A stretch of DNA of 64,000 bases from positions 45,155-109,154 of the forward strand of contig JAGQRV010000009.1 in NCBI GenBank assembly GCA_020425125.1, written 5' to 3'. The notes beneath the pieces were generated by a model, which ran no database searches, was not told the origin of the DNA, and saw only the letters and a program-made list of their open reading frames with translations. This stretch comes from Paracoccaceae bacterium (GTDB taxonomy: Bacteria; Pseudomonadota; Alphaproteobacteria; Rhodobacterales; Rhodobacteraceae). Made by a program: the position numbers and the translations under genes. Positions 1 to 8,311 of the stretch are shown here, piece by piece. Positions within the stretch are counted from its first letter, which is position 1. Each line of letters begins with the position of its first letter.

Positions 1-429
1 CACGACCAGGTCGAGGCGATGACCCTGGCCGACCGGATCTGCGTGCTCCGGGACGGAAAGGTCGAACAGGTCGGCTCACCTGCCGAGCTGTACGAGAAGC
101 CCAACTCGCTGTTCGTCGCCGGTTTCATCGGCTCGCCGAAAATGAACTTCCTGAATGGCCAGATGGCCGACAAGTACCGGTGCCACACCCTGGGGGTCCG
201 GTCCGAGCACATCGACCTTGCCGAGACCGATCCGGTCTGGTCGGGCGAAGTGGTCCATGCCGAGGATCTCGGATCGGACACCTTCCTCTTCGTGGATATC
301 GGCGCCGACGAACCGCTGATCGTCCGTCGGGAAGGACACCGGACGATTGCCTTCGGCGAGCGCGTTGGCCTGAAGCCGCGTGAGGGGCATCTGTACCGGT
401 TCGACGCGCAAGGCGCGCCGATTCACTGA
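1..429 (+). CDS. ABC sugar transporter ATP-binding subunit, C-terminal part (MalK/UgpC type)
   Basis: This is the 3' end of a cytoplasmic ATPase that energises sugar import; the gene starts outside the window. The reading frame is open from the first base, and the first residues [13 protein letters not shown] are the H-loop (switch) region that follows the Walker B motif in MalK-type ATPases. [10 protein letters not shown] is the usual junction into the C-terminal TOBE/regulatory domain, of which about 100 residues follow. The next gene, a GH13 glucosidase, starts 54 bases downstream on the same strand, so the substrate is probably an alpha-glucoside such as trehalose, maltose or sucrose (AglK/ThuK role). 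The family and the partial state are clear; the exact substrate is inferred from context. Confidence 0.93.
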   Translation, partial: HDQVEAMTLADRICVLRDGKVEQVGSPAELYEKPNSLFVAGFIGSPKMNFLNGQMADKYRCHTLGVRSEHIDLAETDPVWSGEVVHAEDLGSDTFLFVDIGADEPLIVRREGHRTIAFGERVGLKPREGHLYRFDAQGAPIH

Positions 430-483
430 CTGGAAAGCTGCGCCCTCGGGGCGCAGCTCACACGATCCGAGAGAGACGAAGCC

Positions 484-2151
484 ATGCTGCATAATCCGAA
501 ACTGGACAAGCCGGCAACGAAGTGGTGGCACGCCGCCACCGGTTATCAGATATATCCGCGCAGCTTCTGCGACTCGAACGGCGATGGGGTCGGGGACATT
601 CCCGGCATCATCTCGAAGCTCGACCATCTGAAGGACCTGGGGATCGGCTTCATCTGGCTGTCCCCGGTCTATGCGTCGCCGATGGCCGACAATGGCTATG
701 ACATCTCGGATTACCGGGCGATCGCGCCGGAATTCGGCACCCTCGACGATTTCGACCGGCTGGTGGCCGAGGCGAAGGCGCGCGGCATCGGCATCGTGAT
801 GGATCTGGTGGTCAATCACAGTTCGTCGGCCCATGCCTGGTTCCAGGCCGCGCGGGCGTCGCGCGAGGTGGCGGAGCATGACTATTATGTCTGGCGCGAC
901 CCGGCGCGGGACGGTGGCCCGCCCAGCGACCTGAAGGCCTGCTTCGGCGGTTCGGCATGGACCTTCGTTCCGGAGGTGGGCCAGTACTATCTGGGCTATT
1001 TCAGCCCGGAACAGCCGGACCTGAACTGGCGCAATCCGGCGCTGCGCCGCGAGATCTATAATATGATGAACTGGTGGTTCGACCGCGGCATTGCCGGGTT
1101 CCGCATGGACGTGATCAGCCTGATCGGCAAGGACGTCGACGCGGGCGTGTTCGAGGAGGGGCCCTACCTGCACGAATACCTGCAGGAGATGCACCGCGAG
1201 ACCCTGGCCGGCCGCGATATCGTCACCGTCGGTGAAAGCTGGTCGGTCAGCCGCGACACCGCGCTTCTGTTCTGCGGCCGCGACCGGGCCGAGCTCGACA
1301 TGGTGTTCCAGTTCAACCACATCGTCGAAGGCTGGGATCCGCTGCACGGCAAGTGGAAGCCGAAGCCCTTCGATCTCGTGCGCTTCAAGCGCGTGCTCGA
1401 CGCATGGCAGGCGACGCTGGCCGATGACGGCTGGAATTCGCTGTTCCTGTCCAATCACGACCTGCCGCGCCAGGTGTCGAAATACGCCGACGACGGCACG
1501 TACCGTGTGCAATCGGCCAAGATGCTGGCGACCGTCGTGCATCTGATGAAGGGCACCCCGTTCATCTATCAGGGCGAGGAAATCGGCATGACCAATGCCG
1601 CCTTCACCCGAATCGACCAGTTCCGCGACGTGGAGACGCTGGGGAACTACGCCGACGCGATCGCTCAGGGCATCACGCCCGACGAGTTCATCGCAGGCGC
1701 CAATGCGAATGGCCGCGACAATGCCCGGACCCCGATGCAGTGGTCCGGAGGTGGTCAGGCCGGCTTCACAGACGGCACGCCCTGGATCGAGGTCAACCCG
1801 AACCATTCCGAGATCAACGTGAAAGCCGACCGGGCCGATCCGGATGGGGTCTTCGCGCATTATCGTCGGCTCGTCGAACTGCGCCGCGAGCATCCGGTCA
1901 TCGTCCATGGCCGCTACGTGCCGTTCGCCGAGGACGATCCTGCGGTCTTCGCCTATGCCCGCGAGATGGACGGGACGAAGCTCGCGGTGATCGCGAACTT
2001 CACCGGGGCAGAGGTCGAGTTCGAGGTGCCCGAGGCTCAGTCGGGACGAGGAACCTGTCTGCTCGCGAACTACGCGGCCCGCGATTCCCTCGACGGAACC
2101 CTGAGTCTTGCGCCGTACGAGGCCGTCGCGGTCCTGATGGCCGGGTCCTGA
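484..2151 (+). CDS. aglA: GH13 alpha-glucosidase (AglA-like)
   Basis: Predicted cytoplasmic alpha-glucosidase of 555 residues that hydrolyses imported alpha-glucosides to glucose. The GH13 landmarks are all visible: the N-terminal GYQIYPRSFCDSNGDGVGD start of the barrel, DLVVNHSS (region I), GFRMDVI with the nucleophile Asp, VGESW with the acid/base Glu, and FLSNHDLPRQ with the third catalytic Asp. A C-terminal beta domain ends near LAPYEAVAVL. Length is normal for the oligo-1,6-glucosidase/alpha-glucosidase subfamily. No signal peptide is seen. It lies between the ATPase gene and thuA in one co-directional operon. Which linkage it prefers cannot be told from sequence alone. Confidence 0.93.
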   Translation: MLHNPKLDKPATKWWHAATGYQIYPRSFCDSNGDGVGDIPGIISKLDHLKDLGIGFIWLSPVYASPMADNGYDISDYRAIAPEFGTLDDFDRLVAEAKARGIGIVMDLVVNHSSSAHAWFQAARASREVAEHDYYVWRDPARDGGPPSDLKACFGGSAWTFVPEVGQYYLGYFSPEQPDLNWRNPALRREIYNMMNWWFDRGIAGFRMDVISLIGKDVDAGVFEEGPYLHEYLQEMHRETLAGRDIVTVGESWSVSRDTALLFCGRDRAELDMVFQFNHIVEGWDPLHGKWKPKPFDLVRFKRVLDAWQATLADDGWNSLFLSNHDLPRQVSKYADDGTYRVQSAKMLATVVHLMKGTPFIYQGEEIGMTNAAFTRIDQFRDVETLGNYADAIAQGITPDEFIAGANANGRDNARTPMQWSGGGQAGFTDGTPWIEVNPNHSEINVKADRADPDGVFAHYRRLVELRREHPVIVHGRYVPFAEDDPAVFAYAREMDGTKLAVIANFTGAEVEFEVPEAQSGRGTCLLANYAARDSLDGTLSLAPYEAVAVLMAGS

Positions 2152-2206
2152 CATGGCCGCAATCTTCTCCCGCCATATCCGTCACATCGTCTGAGGACCT
2201 GCTGCC

Positions 2207-2992
2207 ATGTCGATCAGGGCAATAGTCTGGGGTGAGAACGTCCACGAGGCCAAGAGCCGGATCGTTGCGGATCTGTATCCCGATGGGATGCATGGCTGCA
2301 TCTCCGCCGCGCTCAACGAGGATGCGGGCATCTCCGCGACGACGGCGGTGCTGCAGGAGCCCGAACACGGGCTGACGCCCGAGCGGCTGGCCGAGACCGA
2401 CGTGCTGGTCTGGTGGGGTCACGCCGCTCATGGCGATGTGGCCGATGCCGTGGTGGAGCGGGTCTGCTCTGCCGTCTGGGGCGGGATGGGCGTCATCTTC
2501 CTGCATTCGGCGCATTTCGCGAAGCCGTTCAAGCGGCTGATGGGCACGCCGTGCAATCTTTCATGGCGCGAGGCAGGGGAGCGCGAGCGGATCTGGCTGA
2601 CCTCCCGCCAGCATCCGATCGCCCGCGGCCTGCCCGATCATTTCGAGCTGGAACACGAAGAGATGTACGGCGAACCCTTCGGTGTCCCCGAGCCGATGGA
2701 AACCGTGTTCGTCAGCTGGTTCCAGGGCGGAGAAGTGTTTCGGTCCGGACTGACCTGGCGGCGGGGGGCGGGGAAGGTGTTCTATTTCCGTCCGGGACAC
2801 GAGACATATCCGACCTATTTCGACCCGAACGTGCGCCAGGTGCTCAGGAACGCGGTGCACTGGGCCCACAATCCCGAACCGCGGATCATGTCCCCGGACG
2901 CCGCCCCTAATGTTCCGGTGACCGAAGCGCTCGAGCCGCTGACCGAGCGCGGACCGCGTCTGCACCGCGACGGCGAATCCGGCTACCGCTAG
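2207..2992 (+). CDS. thuA: ThuA family trehalose-utilisation protein
   Basis: ThuA-superfamily protein of 261 residues, with a glutamine-amidotransferase-like fold. In rhizobia thuA and thuB are needed for an oxidative route in which trehalose and related disaccharides pass through 3-keto derivatives. Family features seen: the N-terminal VWGENVHE segment, LVWWGHAAHGDV, the LHSAHFAKPF strand with conserved His, the WFQGGEVFRSGLTWRRGAGKVFYFRPGHE block cut by several aromatic residues, and the closing LRNAVHWA. It is followed after 29 bases by a Gfo/Idh/MocA dehydrogenase, the usual thuAB pairing. Family assignment is firm; the biochemical step is inferred from the rhizobial literature. Confidence 0.9.
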   Translation: MSIRAIVWGENVHEAKSRIVADLYPDGMHGCISAALNEDAGISATTAVLQEPEHGLTPERLAETDVLVWWGHAAHGDVADAVVERVCSAVWGGMGVIFLHSAHFAKPFKRLMGTPCNLSWREAGERERIWLTSRQHPIARGLPDHFELEHEEMYGEPFGVPEPMETVFVSWFQGGEVFRSGLTWRRGAGKVFYFRPGHETYPTYFDPNVRQVLRNAVHWAHNPEPRIMSPDAAPNVPVTEALEPLTERGPRLHRDGESGYR

Positions 2993-3021
2993 ATGGCCAT
3001 CCGAGACCTGGGAGATCCGTT

Positions 3022-4113
3022 ATGACTTCTTCCCCCGTTTTGCTCCACCCGCCGGTCCGCCTGCTTATCGTCGGTACCGGCAGCATGGCCAAGACACATG
3101 CCGAAGCCTTCGCGCTGGTCGACGGCGCCGAAATCGTGGGGGCCGTGGACCCGCGCCAGGATGTGCTCGACGCGTTCTGTGCCGCGCATGGTATCGCGCG
3201 GGGATTTGCGACCCTGGACGAAGCGATCCTCTGGAACGGCTTTGATGCGGCCAGCAACGTAACCCCGGACGCCCTGCACCATGCCACGACGATGCAACTG
3301 CTGTCGGCCGGCAAGCACGTTCTGTGCGAGAAGCCGCTGGCGACCAGCTATGCCGAAGCGCGCGCGATGACCGAGGCAGCCGAGGCCGCGGGTGTCGTCA
3401 ACATGGTGAACCTCTCCTACCGCCACGTTGTCCCGCCGCTGTCGCGGGCGGCGAAGATGGTTGCGGATGGCGCCATCGGGTCGCTCCGGCATTTCGAGGC
3501 CTCCTACCTGCAAAGCTGGCTGACCCAACCCGCCTGGGGCGACTGGAGAACCGAGCCGCGCTGGCTGTGGCGGCTGTCGACGGCGCATGGTTCCAAGGGC
3601 GTCCTCGGCGATGTCGGGATCCATATCCTCGATTTCGCCACCTTTGCGGCCGGCTCGATGCCCGCCGAATTCTCGTGCCGGCTCCGGACCTTCCCGAAGG
3701 CGCCGTCAGACCGGATCGGGGAATATGCGCTCGACGCCAACGACAGCTTCGTCATGCATGTCGAGCTTGAGAACGGAGCAGTCGGCACGATCAGCGCCAC
3801 CCGCTTTGCGCCGGGGCACCACAACGACCTGTATCTCGCCCTATACGGCGATCAGGGCGGGCTGAAGGTGACCTACGAAAAGGGCATCAGCCGGCTTCAG
3901 GCATGTCTGGGCGCGGACATGCAGACCGCGACCTGGCGAACGATCAAGGTCCGGCCGGTGGCCACGATCTACCATCGTTTCGTCGCGGCGATCCGAGGCG
4001 GTGCCGGCTCCGCGGAGCCGTCCTTCGCCCGCGGTGCCGCGCTGCAGGCTGTGCTCGACCGTGCCGAAACGGCCGGCGCGCCCGCCGGACCGATTGTCAG
4101 GGGCGTGGCCTAG
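3022..4113 (+). CDS. thuB: Gfo/Idh/MocA family dehydrogenase (ThuB-like)
   Basis: NAD(P)-dependent sugar oxidoreductase of 363 residues. The N-terminal Rossmann fold shows LLIVGTGSMAKTHAEAF, followed by the family signature LCEKPLATSYAEA in which the Lys helps catalysis. The C-terminal alpha/beta domain contains GDVGIHILDFATF with the likely catalytic His. Next to thuA, the natural reading is oxidation of a disaccharide to a 3-keto sugar, as for rhizobial ThuB. RBS-like GGAGA lies 8 bases before the ATG. It sits between thuA and a second GH13 gene, so oxidative and hydrolytic enzymes share an operon. Confidence 0.86.
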   Translation: MTSSPVLLHPPVRLLIVGTGSMAKTHAEAFALVDGAEIVGAVDPRQDVLDAFCAAHGIARGFATLDEAILWNGFDAASNVTPDALHHATTMQLLSAGKHVLCEKPLATSYAEARAMTEAAEAAGVVNMVNLSYRHVVPPLSRAAKMVADGAIGSLRHFEASYLQSWLTQPAWGDWRTEPRWLWRLSTAHGSKGVLGDVGIHILDFATFAAGSMPAEFSCRLRTFPKAPSDRIGEYALDANDSFVMHVELENGAVGTISATRFAPGHHNDLYLALYGDQGGLKVTYEKGISRLQACLGADMQTATWRTIKVRPVATIYHRFVAAIRGGAGSAEPSFARGAALQAVLDRAETAGAPAGPIVRGVA

Positions 4114-4192
4114 ACGTGGTCCGTACGGCCACCGCGTAGTCGCGGCCGGGTCTTGCGGGCCGAAGCTCAGCGCGAGGATCTGAGGAGAGAAC

Positions 4193-5794
4193 ATGTACAA
4201 GGAAATGGAAGCCATCACGGCTGACCCGACGACCGCGTCCTGGTGGCAGAAGGCCATCATCTACCAGGTCTATCCGCGGTCGTTCCAGGACTCGAACGGT
4301 GACGGGATCGGCGACCTGGCGGGAATCGAGACCCGGCTCGACTACCTTGTCGATCTCGGCGTGGACGCGATCTGGATCTCGCCAATCTTTCCGTCGCCGA
4401 TGACCGATTTCGGCTATGATGTGACGGACTACTGTGACATCGACCCGATGTTCGGCACGCTCGCCGATTTCGACAGGCTGGTTGTGTCTGCCCACGCCAA
4501 GGGCCTGAAGATCGTGCTGGACTTCGTGCCAAGTCACACCTCGGACCGTCATCCATGGTTCGTCGAAAGCCGCTCCTCGCGCAACAATCCGAAGCGCGAC
4601 TGGTATATCTGGCGCGACGCGAAACCAGACGGCAGCCCGCCGAACAATTGGATCAGCGAGTTCGGCGGACCGTCCTGGACCTGGGACGAGGCGACGGGCC
4701 AGTACTACCACAACACCTTCCTCTCCGAACAACCGGCGCTGAACTGGCGCAACCCCGAAGTGCAGGCGGCGATGCTGGACGTGATCCGGTTCTGGTACGC
4801 CCGCGGCGTCGACGGTCTGCGGGTGGACGCGATCACCCATATCGCGCCGGATGTCGACAAGGGCGACAACCCGCCGAACCCGGACTGGCAGGCGCATATG
4901 AGCCCGACCCACAGCCATCTTCAGGTGCATTCCAAGAATACGCCCGAGAGCTACGAGATGACGCGGTTCATGCGCAAGGTTTCGGACGAGTTCCCGGACC
5001 GCGCCCTGATCGGTGAGACCTCGGGAACGCTTGAGGACGTGATGCGCTATTACGGCGACGACCTCGATCTGTTCCATCTGCCGTTCAACTTCGCGCTGCT
5101 GACGGCGCCCTGGGACGCGGAGCATATCGCAGGACTGGTCGAGACCTACGAGACGGCTCTGCCAGACGGTGCCTGGCCGAACTGGGTGCTGGGCAACCAC
5201 GATTGCGCCCGCATCGCCAGCCGGTCCGGACCTGCCCAGGCCGCAGTGGCAGCAATGATGCTTCTGACCCTTCGCGGGACGCCGACACTCTATCAGGGCG
5301 ACGAGCTGGGCATGGAAAGTGCACCGATCGCGCCGCACGAGGTGCAGGATCCATGGGAAAAGCGCGTTCCCGGCCTCGGCCTTGGCCGCGATCCTGCGCG
5401 CACGCCGATGCCGTGGGACACTGGTGCGCAATCCGGATTCAGCCCCGTCGCCTCCTGGTTGCCGGTGCATGTTCCGAGCGGCGGCCCGGTTTCGGCCCAG
5501 GAGCAGGATCCGGGATCGATGCTGGCCTTCGTGAAAGCGCTCATCGCCCTGCGGCGGTCGGAGCCTGCCCTCGTCGAAGGCAGCTATCGGCTGGTCACGA
5601 GCGAGAATGACGTTTTTGTCTTCGAGCGTTCGCTGGGCTGCGACACGCTGTACGTCTGCCTGAACTTCTCGAACGAGGCTCGGCCAGTTGACGTCGGCGG
5701 CATGTGCCTGCTGTCGTCGAATCCAGAACGCACCGGCGCCCTCTTGGGTCGGCTTAAACTGGAACCCAACGAAGCGGTGATCCTCTGCCCCTGA
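4193..5794 (+). CDS. GH13 alpha-amylase family glycosidase (second copy)
   Basis: Cytoplasmic GH13 enzyme of 533 residues. It has IIYQVYPRSFQDSNGDGIGD, DFVPSHTSD, GLRVDAITH with the nucleophile Asp, IGETSG with the acid/base Glu, and LGNHDCAR with the third Asp, so all three catalytic acids are present. It is a paralogue of the enzyme at 484-2151 but clearly diverged, with different loops (PDVDKGDNPPNPD and the DELGMESAPIAPHEVQDP region), suggesting another substrate or linkage. GAGGAGAG just before the ATG is a good ribosome site. It is the last gene of the operon and is followed by a strong GC hairpin at 5806-5831. Confidence 0.92.
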   Translation: MYKEMEAITADPTTASWWQKAIIYQVYPRSFQDSNGDGIGDLAGIETRLDYLVDLGVDAIWISPIFPSPMTDFGYDVTDYCDIDPMFGTLADFDRLVVSAHAKGLKIVLDFVPSHTSDRHPWFVESRSSRNNPKRDWYIWRDAKPDGSPPNNWISEFGGPSWTWDEATGQYYHNTFLSEQPALNWRNPEVQAAMLDVIRFWYARGVDGLRVDAITHIAPDVDKGDNPPNPDWQAHMSPTHSHLQVHSKNTPESYEMTRFMRKVSDEFPDRALIGETSGTLEDVMRYYGDDLDLFHLPFNFALLTAPWDAEHIAGLVETYETALPDGAWPNWVLGNHDCARIASRSGPAQAAVAAMMLLTLRGTPTLYQGDELGMESAPIAPHEVQDPWEKRVPGLGLGRDPARTPMPWDTGAQSGFSPVASWLPVHVPSGGPVSAQEQDPGSMLAFVKALIALRRSEPALVEGSYRLVTSENDVFVFERSLGCDTLYVCLNFSNEARPVDVGGMCLLSSNPERTGALLGRLKLEPNEAVILCP

Positions 5795-5805
5795 CACGCG
5801 GACCT

Positions 5806-5831
5806 GCGGCCGGGCCTTCTGGTCCGGCCGC
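5806..5831 (+). terminator. GC-rich hairpin ending the glucoside operon
   Basis: An 11-bp stem with one G-U pair (GCGGCCGGGCC against GGTCCGGCCGC) closes on the loop TTCT, 12 bases after the stop codon of the second GH13 gene. There is no clear T-run after it, so termination could be Rho-assisted, or the hairpin could only protect the 3' end of the mRNA. Confidence 0.6.
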
Positions 5832-5926
5832 GCACGCACGCAATGTGACGGAATTGCCGGTCGCGTCGCCCTTGGCGGCGTTCGAGCGCAGCGGTAGAAC
5901 GGTCCTCCAATCAGGAGGAGTCTGCC

Positions 5927-8272
5927 GTGGACATCAACGCCAGGATTGCCCGGACCATCGCAGGCGAGATCGCGGCCCGCCCCGGGCAGGTCGAGGCCGC
6001 GGTAACGCTTCTCGACAGCGGCGCAACGGTGCCGTTCATCGCGCGCTACCGCAAGGAGGTGACCGGCGGGCTCGACGACACCCAGCTTCGCGACCTGGCG
6101 GACAAGCTGACCTATCTGCGCGAGCTGGAGACGCGGCGAACCACGATCCTGCAGTCGATCCGCGACCAGGGCAAGCTGACCGAGGCTCTGGAACGCGCGG
6201 TTCAGGGGGCTGCGACCAAGGCGGTGCTGGAAGACCTCTACCTACCCTACAAGCCCAAGCGCCGGACCCGCGCAATGATCGCGCGCGAGAACGGACTTGA
6301 GCCACTCCTGAGGGCGATCCTCGACGACCGTGCGGCCGACCCCGAGACCTTGGCGCGGGGGTACCTGACCGAAGCCGTCGCAACGCCGAAAGACGCGCTG
6401 GAAGGCGCGCGCGACATCCTTGCAGAAGAATTGAGCGAGAACGCCGAGCTGCTGGGCAGCTTACGCGATTTCATGCGGCGCGAGGCATTCATTGCCGCCC
6501 GGGTGGTCGCGGGCAAGGAGCAGGACGGCGCAAAGTTCTCCGACTATTTCGATCATCGCGAGAAATGGGCCGACATCCCCTCGCATCGCGCGCTGGCGAT
6601 CCTGCGGGCGGCCAAGGAAGAGGTGGTGACGATCGATGTCACGCCTGACCCCGAGACCGGAATTCCGCGTGCGGAAGGGATGATCGCGGCGGCAATCGAT
6701 ATCCGGGGGACCGGGGCAGGCGACGCCTGGCTGCGCAACCTGGCAAGCTGGACCTGGCGCGTGAAGCTGGCGCTGACCATGTATGCCGACCTGCTGACGG
6801 AATTGCGCCGCCGAGCTCATGAAGAGGCGATTGCGGTCTTTGCGCGAAACCTGAAGGATCTGCTGCTGGCGGCTCCGGCCGGGGCGCGGGCGACGCTGGG
6901 GCTCGATCCCGGCATCCGGACCGGCGTGAAAGCCGCGGTTGTCGACGCGACCGGCAAGCTTGTGGCCACCGCGACGCTGTATCCGTTCCAGCCGAAGAAT
7001 GACGTGAGGGGGGCGGAGGCGGCACTGCTCGGACTTGTCGTCCGCCACAAGGTGGACCTGATCGCCATCGGCAACGGTACGGCAAGCCGCGAGACCGAAC
7101 GTTTTGTCGCTGATTGTCTGAAGCTTCTGCCCGAGGGCGTCGTGCGGCCGACCAAGGTGATCGTGTCTGAAGCGGGCGCCTCGGTCTATTCTGCGTCTGA
7201 ACTGGCGGCGAAGGAATTTCCCGATCTCGATGTCTCGCTCCGCGGGGCAGTGTCGATTGCGCGCCGGCTGCAGGATCCTCTGGCCGAGCTTGTGAAGATC
7301 ACGCCGCAGTCGATCGGTGTCGGGCAGTACCAGCATGATGTGGACCAGCGTCGGCTGGCCAAGTCGCTTGAAGCCGTGGTCGAGGATGCGGTCAACGGGG
7401 TCGGGGTGGATCTGAATACTGCTTCGGCCCCCCTTCTGGCCCATGTGGCCGGGCTGGGTCCGTCGCTCGCGCAATCCATCGTTGGCCACCGGGACGCGAA
7501 CGGAGCGTTCCGGACGCGAAAGGCGCTGCTCAAGGTCGCGGGGCTCGGTCCGAAGGCCTTCGAGCAATGCGCCGGGTTCCTGCGCATCCGGGATGGCGAG
7601 GAGCCGCTGGACGCGTCGGGTGTCCACCCCGAGGCCTACGGGGTGGCCCGGAAGATCGTCGCTGCATGCGGGTGCGACATCCGGGCGATCATGGGCAACG
7701 GCGCCGCGCTCAAGGGCTTGAGGGCAGAACAGTTCGTCGAGGGCGGCTTCGGTCTGCCGACCGTGCAGGACATCCTGGCAGAGCTGGAAAAGCCCGGCCG
7801 CGATCCGCGCCCGAGCTTCGTCACGGCGAGCTTTGCCGACGGTGTCGAGGACATCACCGACCTGCGGCCGGGCATGCAGCTTGAGGGCACCGTGACCAAT
7901 GTTGCTGCCTTCGGCGCCTTTGTGGATATCGGCGTGCACCAGGATGGGCTGGTGCATATCAGCCAGCTTGCCGACCGGTTCGTGAAAGACCCGCACGAGG
8001 TGGTGAAGGCGGGCGACGTGGTGCGCGTGCGCGTGGTCGAGGTCGATGTGCCGCGCAAGCGCATCGGACTTTCGATGCGCAGGGATGCCGAGGCCGCCGA
8101 CACCCGGCCGCAGGATCGCAATGCCCGGAGCGGCACCGGACGCAGCGGGAAGCCCGGCAGCAAGCCGGGCCAGCAGCCCTCGGCGAAGACCGCCGCACGC
8201 GAGACCAAGGGCAGCTCCGATACCGGAGCGCTTGGCGCGGCGCTGCTGGACGCACTCCGCCGCAAGGACTGA
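5927..8272 (+). CDS. tex: Tex family RNA-binding transcription accessory protein
   Basis: Tex, a cytoplasmic nucleic-acid-binding protein of 781 residues linked to transcription and RNA turnover, at the usual length. It begins with an N-terminal helical region containing VPFIARYRKEVTGGLDD, a highly conserved Tex signature. A YqgF/RNase H-like domain starts near residue 322 (LGLDPGIRTGVKAAVVD). Helix-hairpin-helix repeats lie at about 490-560 (DLNTASAPLLAHVAGLGP). An S1 domain is at about 649-718 (GTVTNVAAFGAFVDIGVHQDGLVHIS). The tail is a low-complexity, basic, Gly/Ser/Gln-rich stretch. Start is GTG; AGGAGGAG at 5913-5920 supports it. It stands alone between two operons. Confidence 0.97.
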   Translation: MDINARIARTIAGEIAARPGQVEAAVTLLDSGATVPFIARYRKEVTGGLDDTQLRDLADKLTYLRELETRRTTILQSIRDQGKLTEALERAVQGAATKAVLEDLYLPYKPKRRTRAMIARENGLEPLLRAILDDRAADPETLARGYLTEAVATPKDALEGARDILAEELSENAELLGSLRDFMRREAFIAARVVAGKEQDGAKFSDYFDHREKWADIPSHRALAILRAAKEEVVTIDVTPDPETGIPRAEGMIAAAIDIRGTGAGDAWLRNLASWTWRVKLALTMYADLLTELRRRAHEEAIAVFARNLKDLLLAAPAGARATLGLDPGIRTGVKAAVVDATGKLVATATLYPFQPKNDVRGAEAALLGLVVRHKVDLIAIGNGTASRETERFVADCLKLLPEGVVRPTKVIVSEAGASVYSASELAAKEFPDLDVSLRGAVSIARRLQDPLAELVKITPQSIGVGQYQHDVDQRRLAKSLEAVVEDAVNGVGVDLNTASAPLLAHVAGLGPSLAQSIVGHRDANGAFRTRKALLKVAGLGPKAFEQCAGFLRIRDGEEPLDASGVHPEAYGVARKIVAACGCDIRAIMGNGAALKGLRAEQFVEGGFGLPTVQDILAELEKPGRDPRPSFVTASFADGVEDITDLRPGMQLEGTVTNVAAFGAFVDIGVHQDGLVHISQLADRFVKDPHEVVKAGDVVRVRVVEVDVPRKRIGLSMRRDAEAADTRPQDRNARSGTGRSGKPGSKPGQQPSAKTAARETKGSSDTGALGAALLDALRRKD

Positions 8273-8311
8273 CGGCCGGGCGGGCTGGGGATGTCCGGGT
8301 CTGTCCCCGGC

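Noticed and set aside
76..2154. A 692-codon open frame on the minus strand opposite the ATPase end and first GH13 gene
   Set aside because: It is antisense to clear GH13 sequence, rich in His/Arg/Val/Gly and without any recognisable domain, as expected for a shadow frame in GC-rich DNA.
4097..5839. A 580-codon minus-strand frame opposite the second GH13 gene
   Set aside because: Mirror of a confident coding region with shadow-type composition; same reasoning as for the first GH13 gene.
6461..7996. A 511-codon minus-strand frame opposite tex
   Set aside because: Tex is unambiguous on the plus strand with a strong ribosome site; the opposite frame shows no domain.
8273..8311. Terminator between tex and the PNPOx-GAF gene
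   Set aside because: Only a loose GGGGA/TCCCC pairing is present with a large loop and it runs into the coding end; too weak to list.
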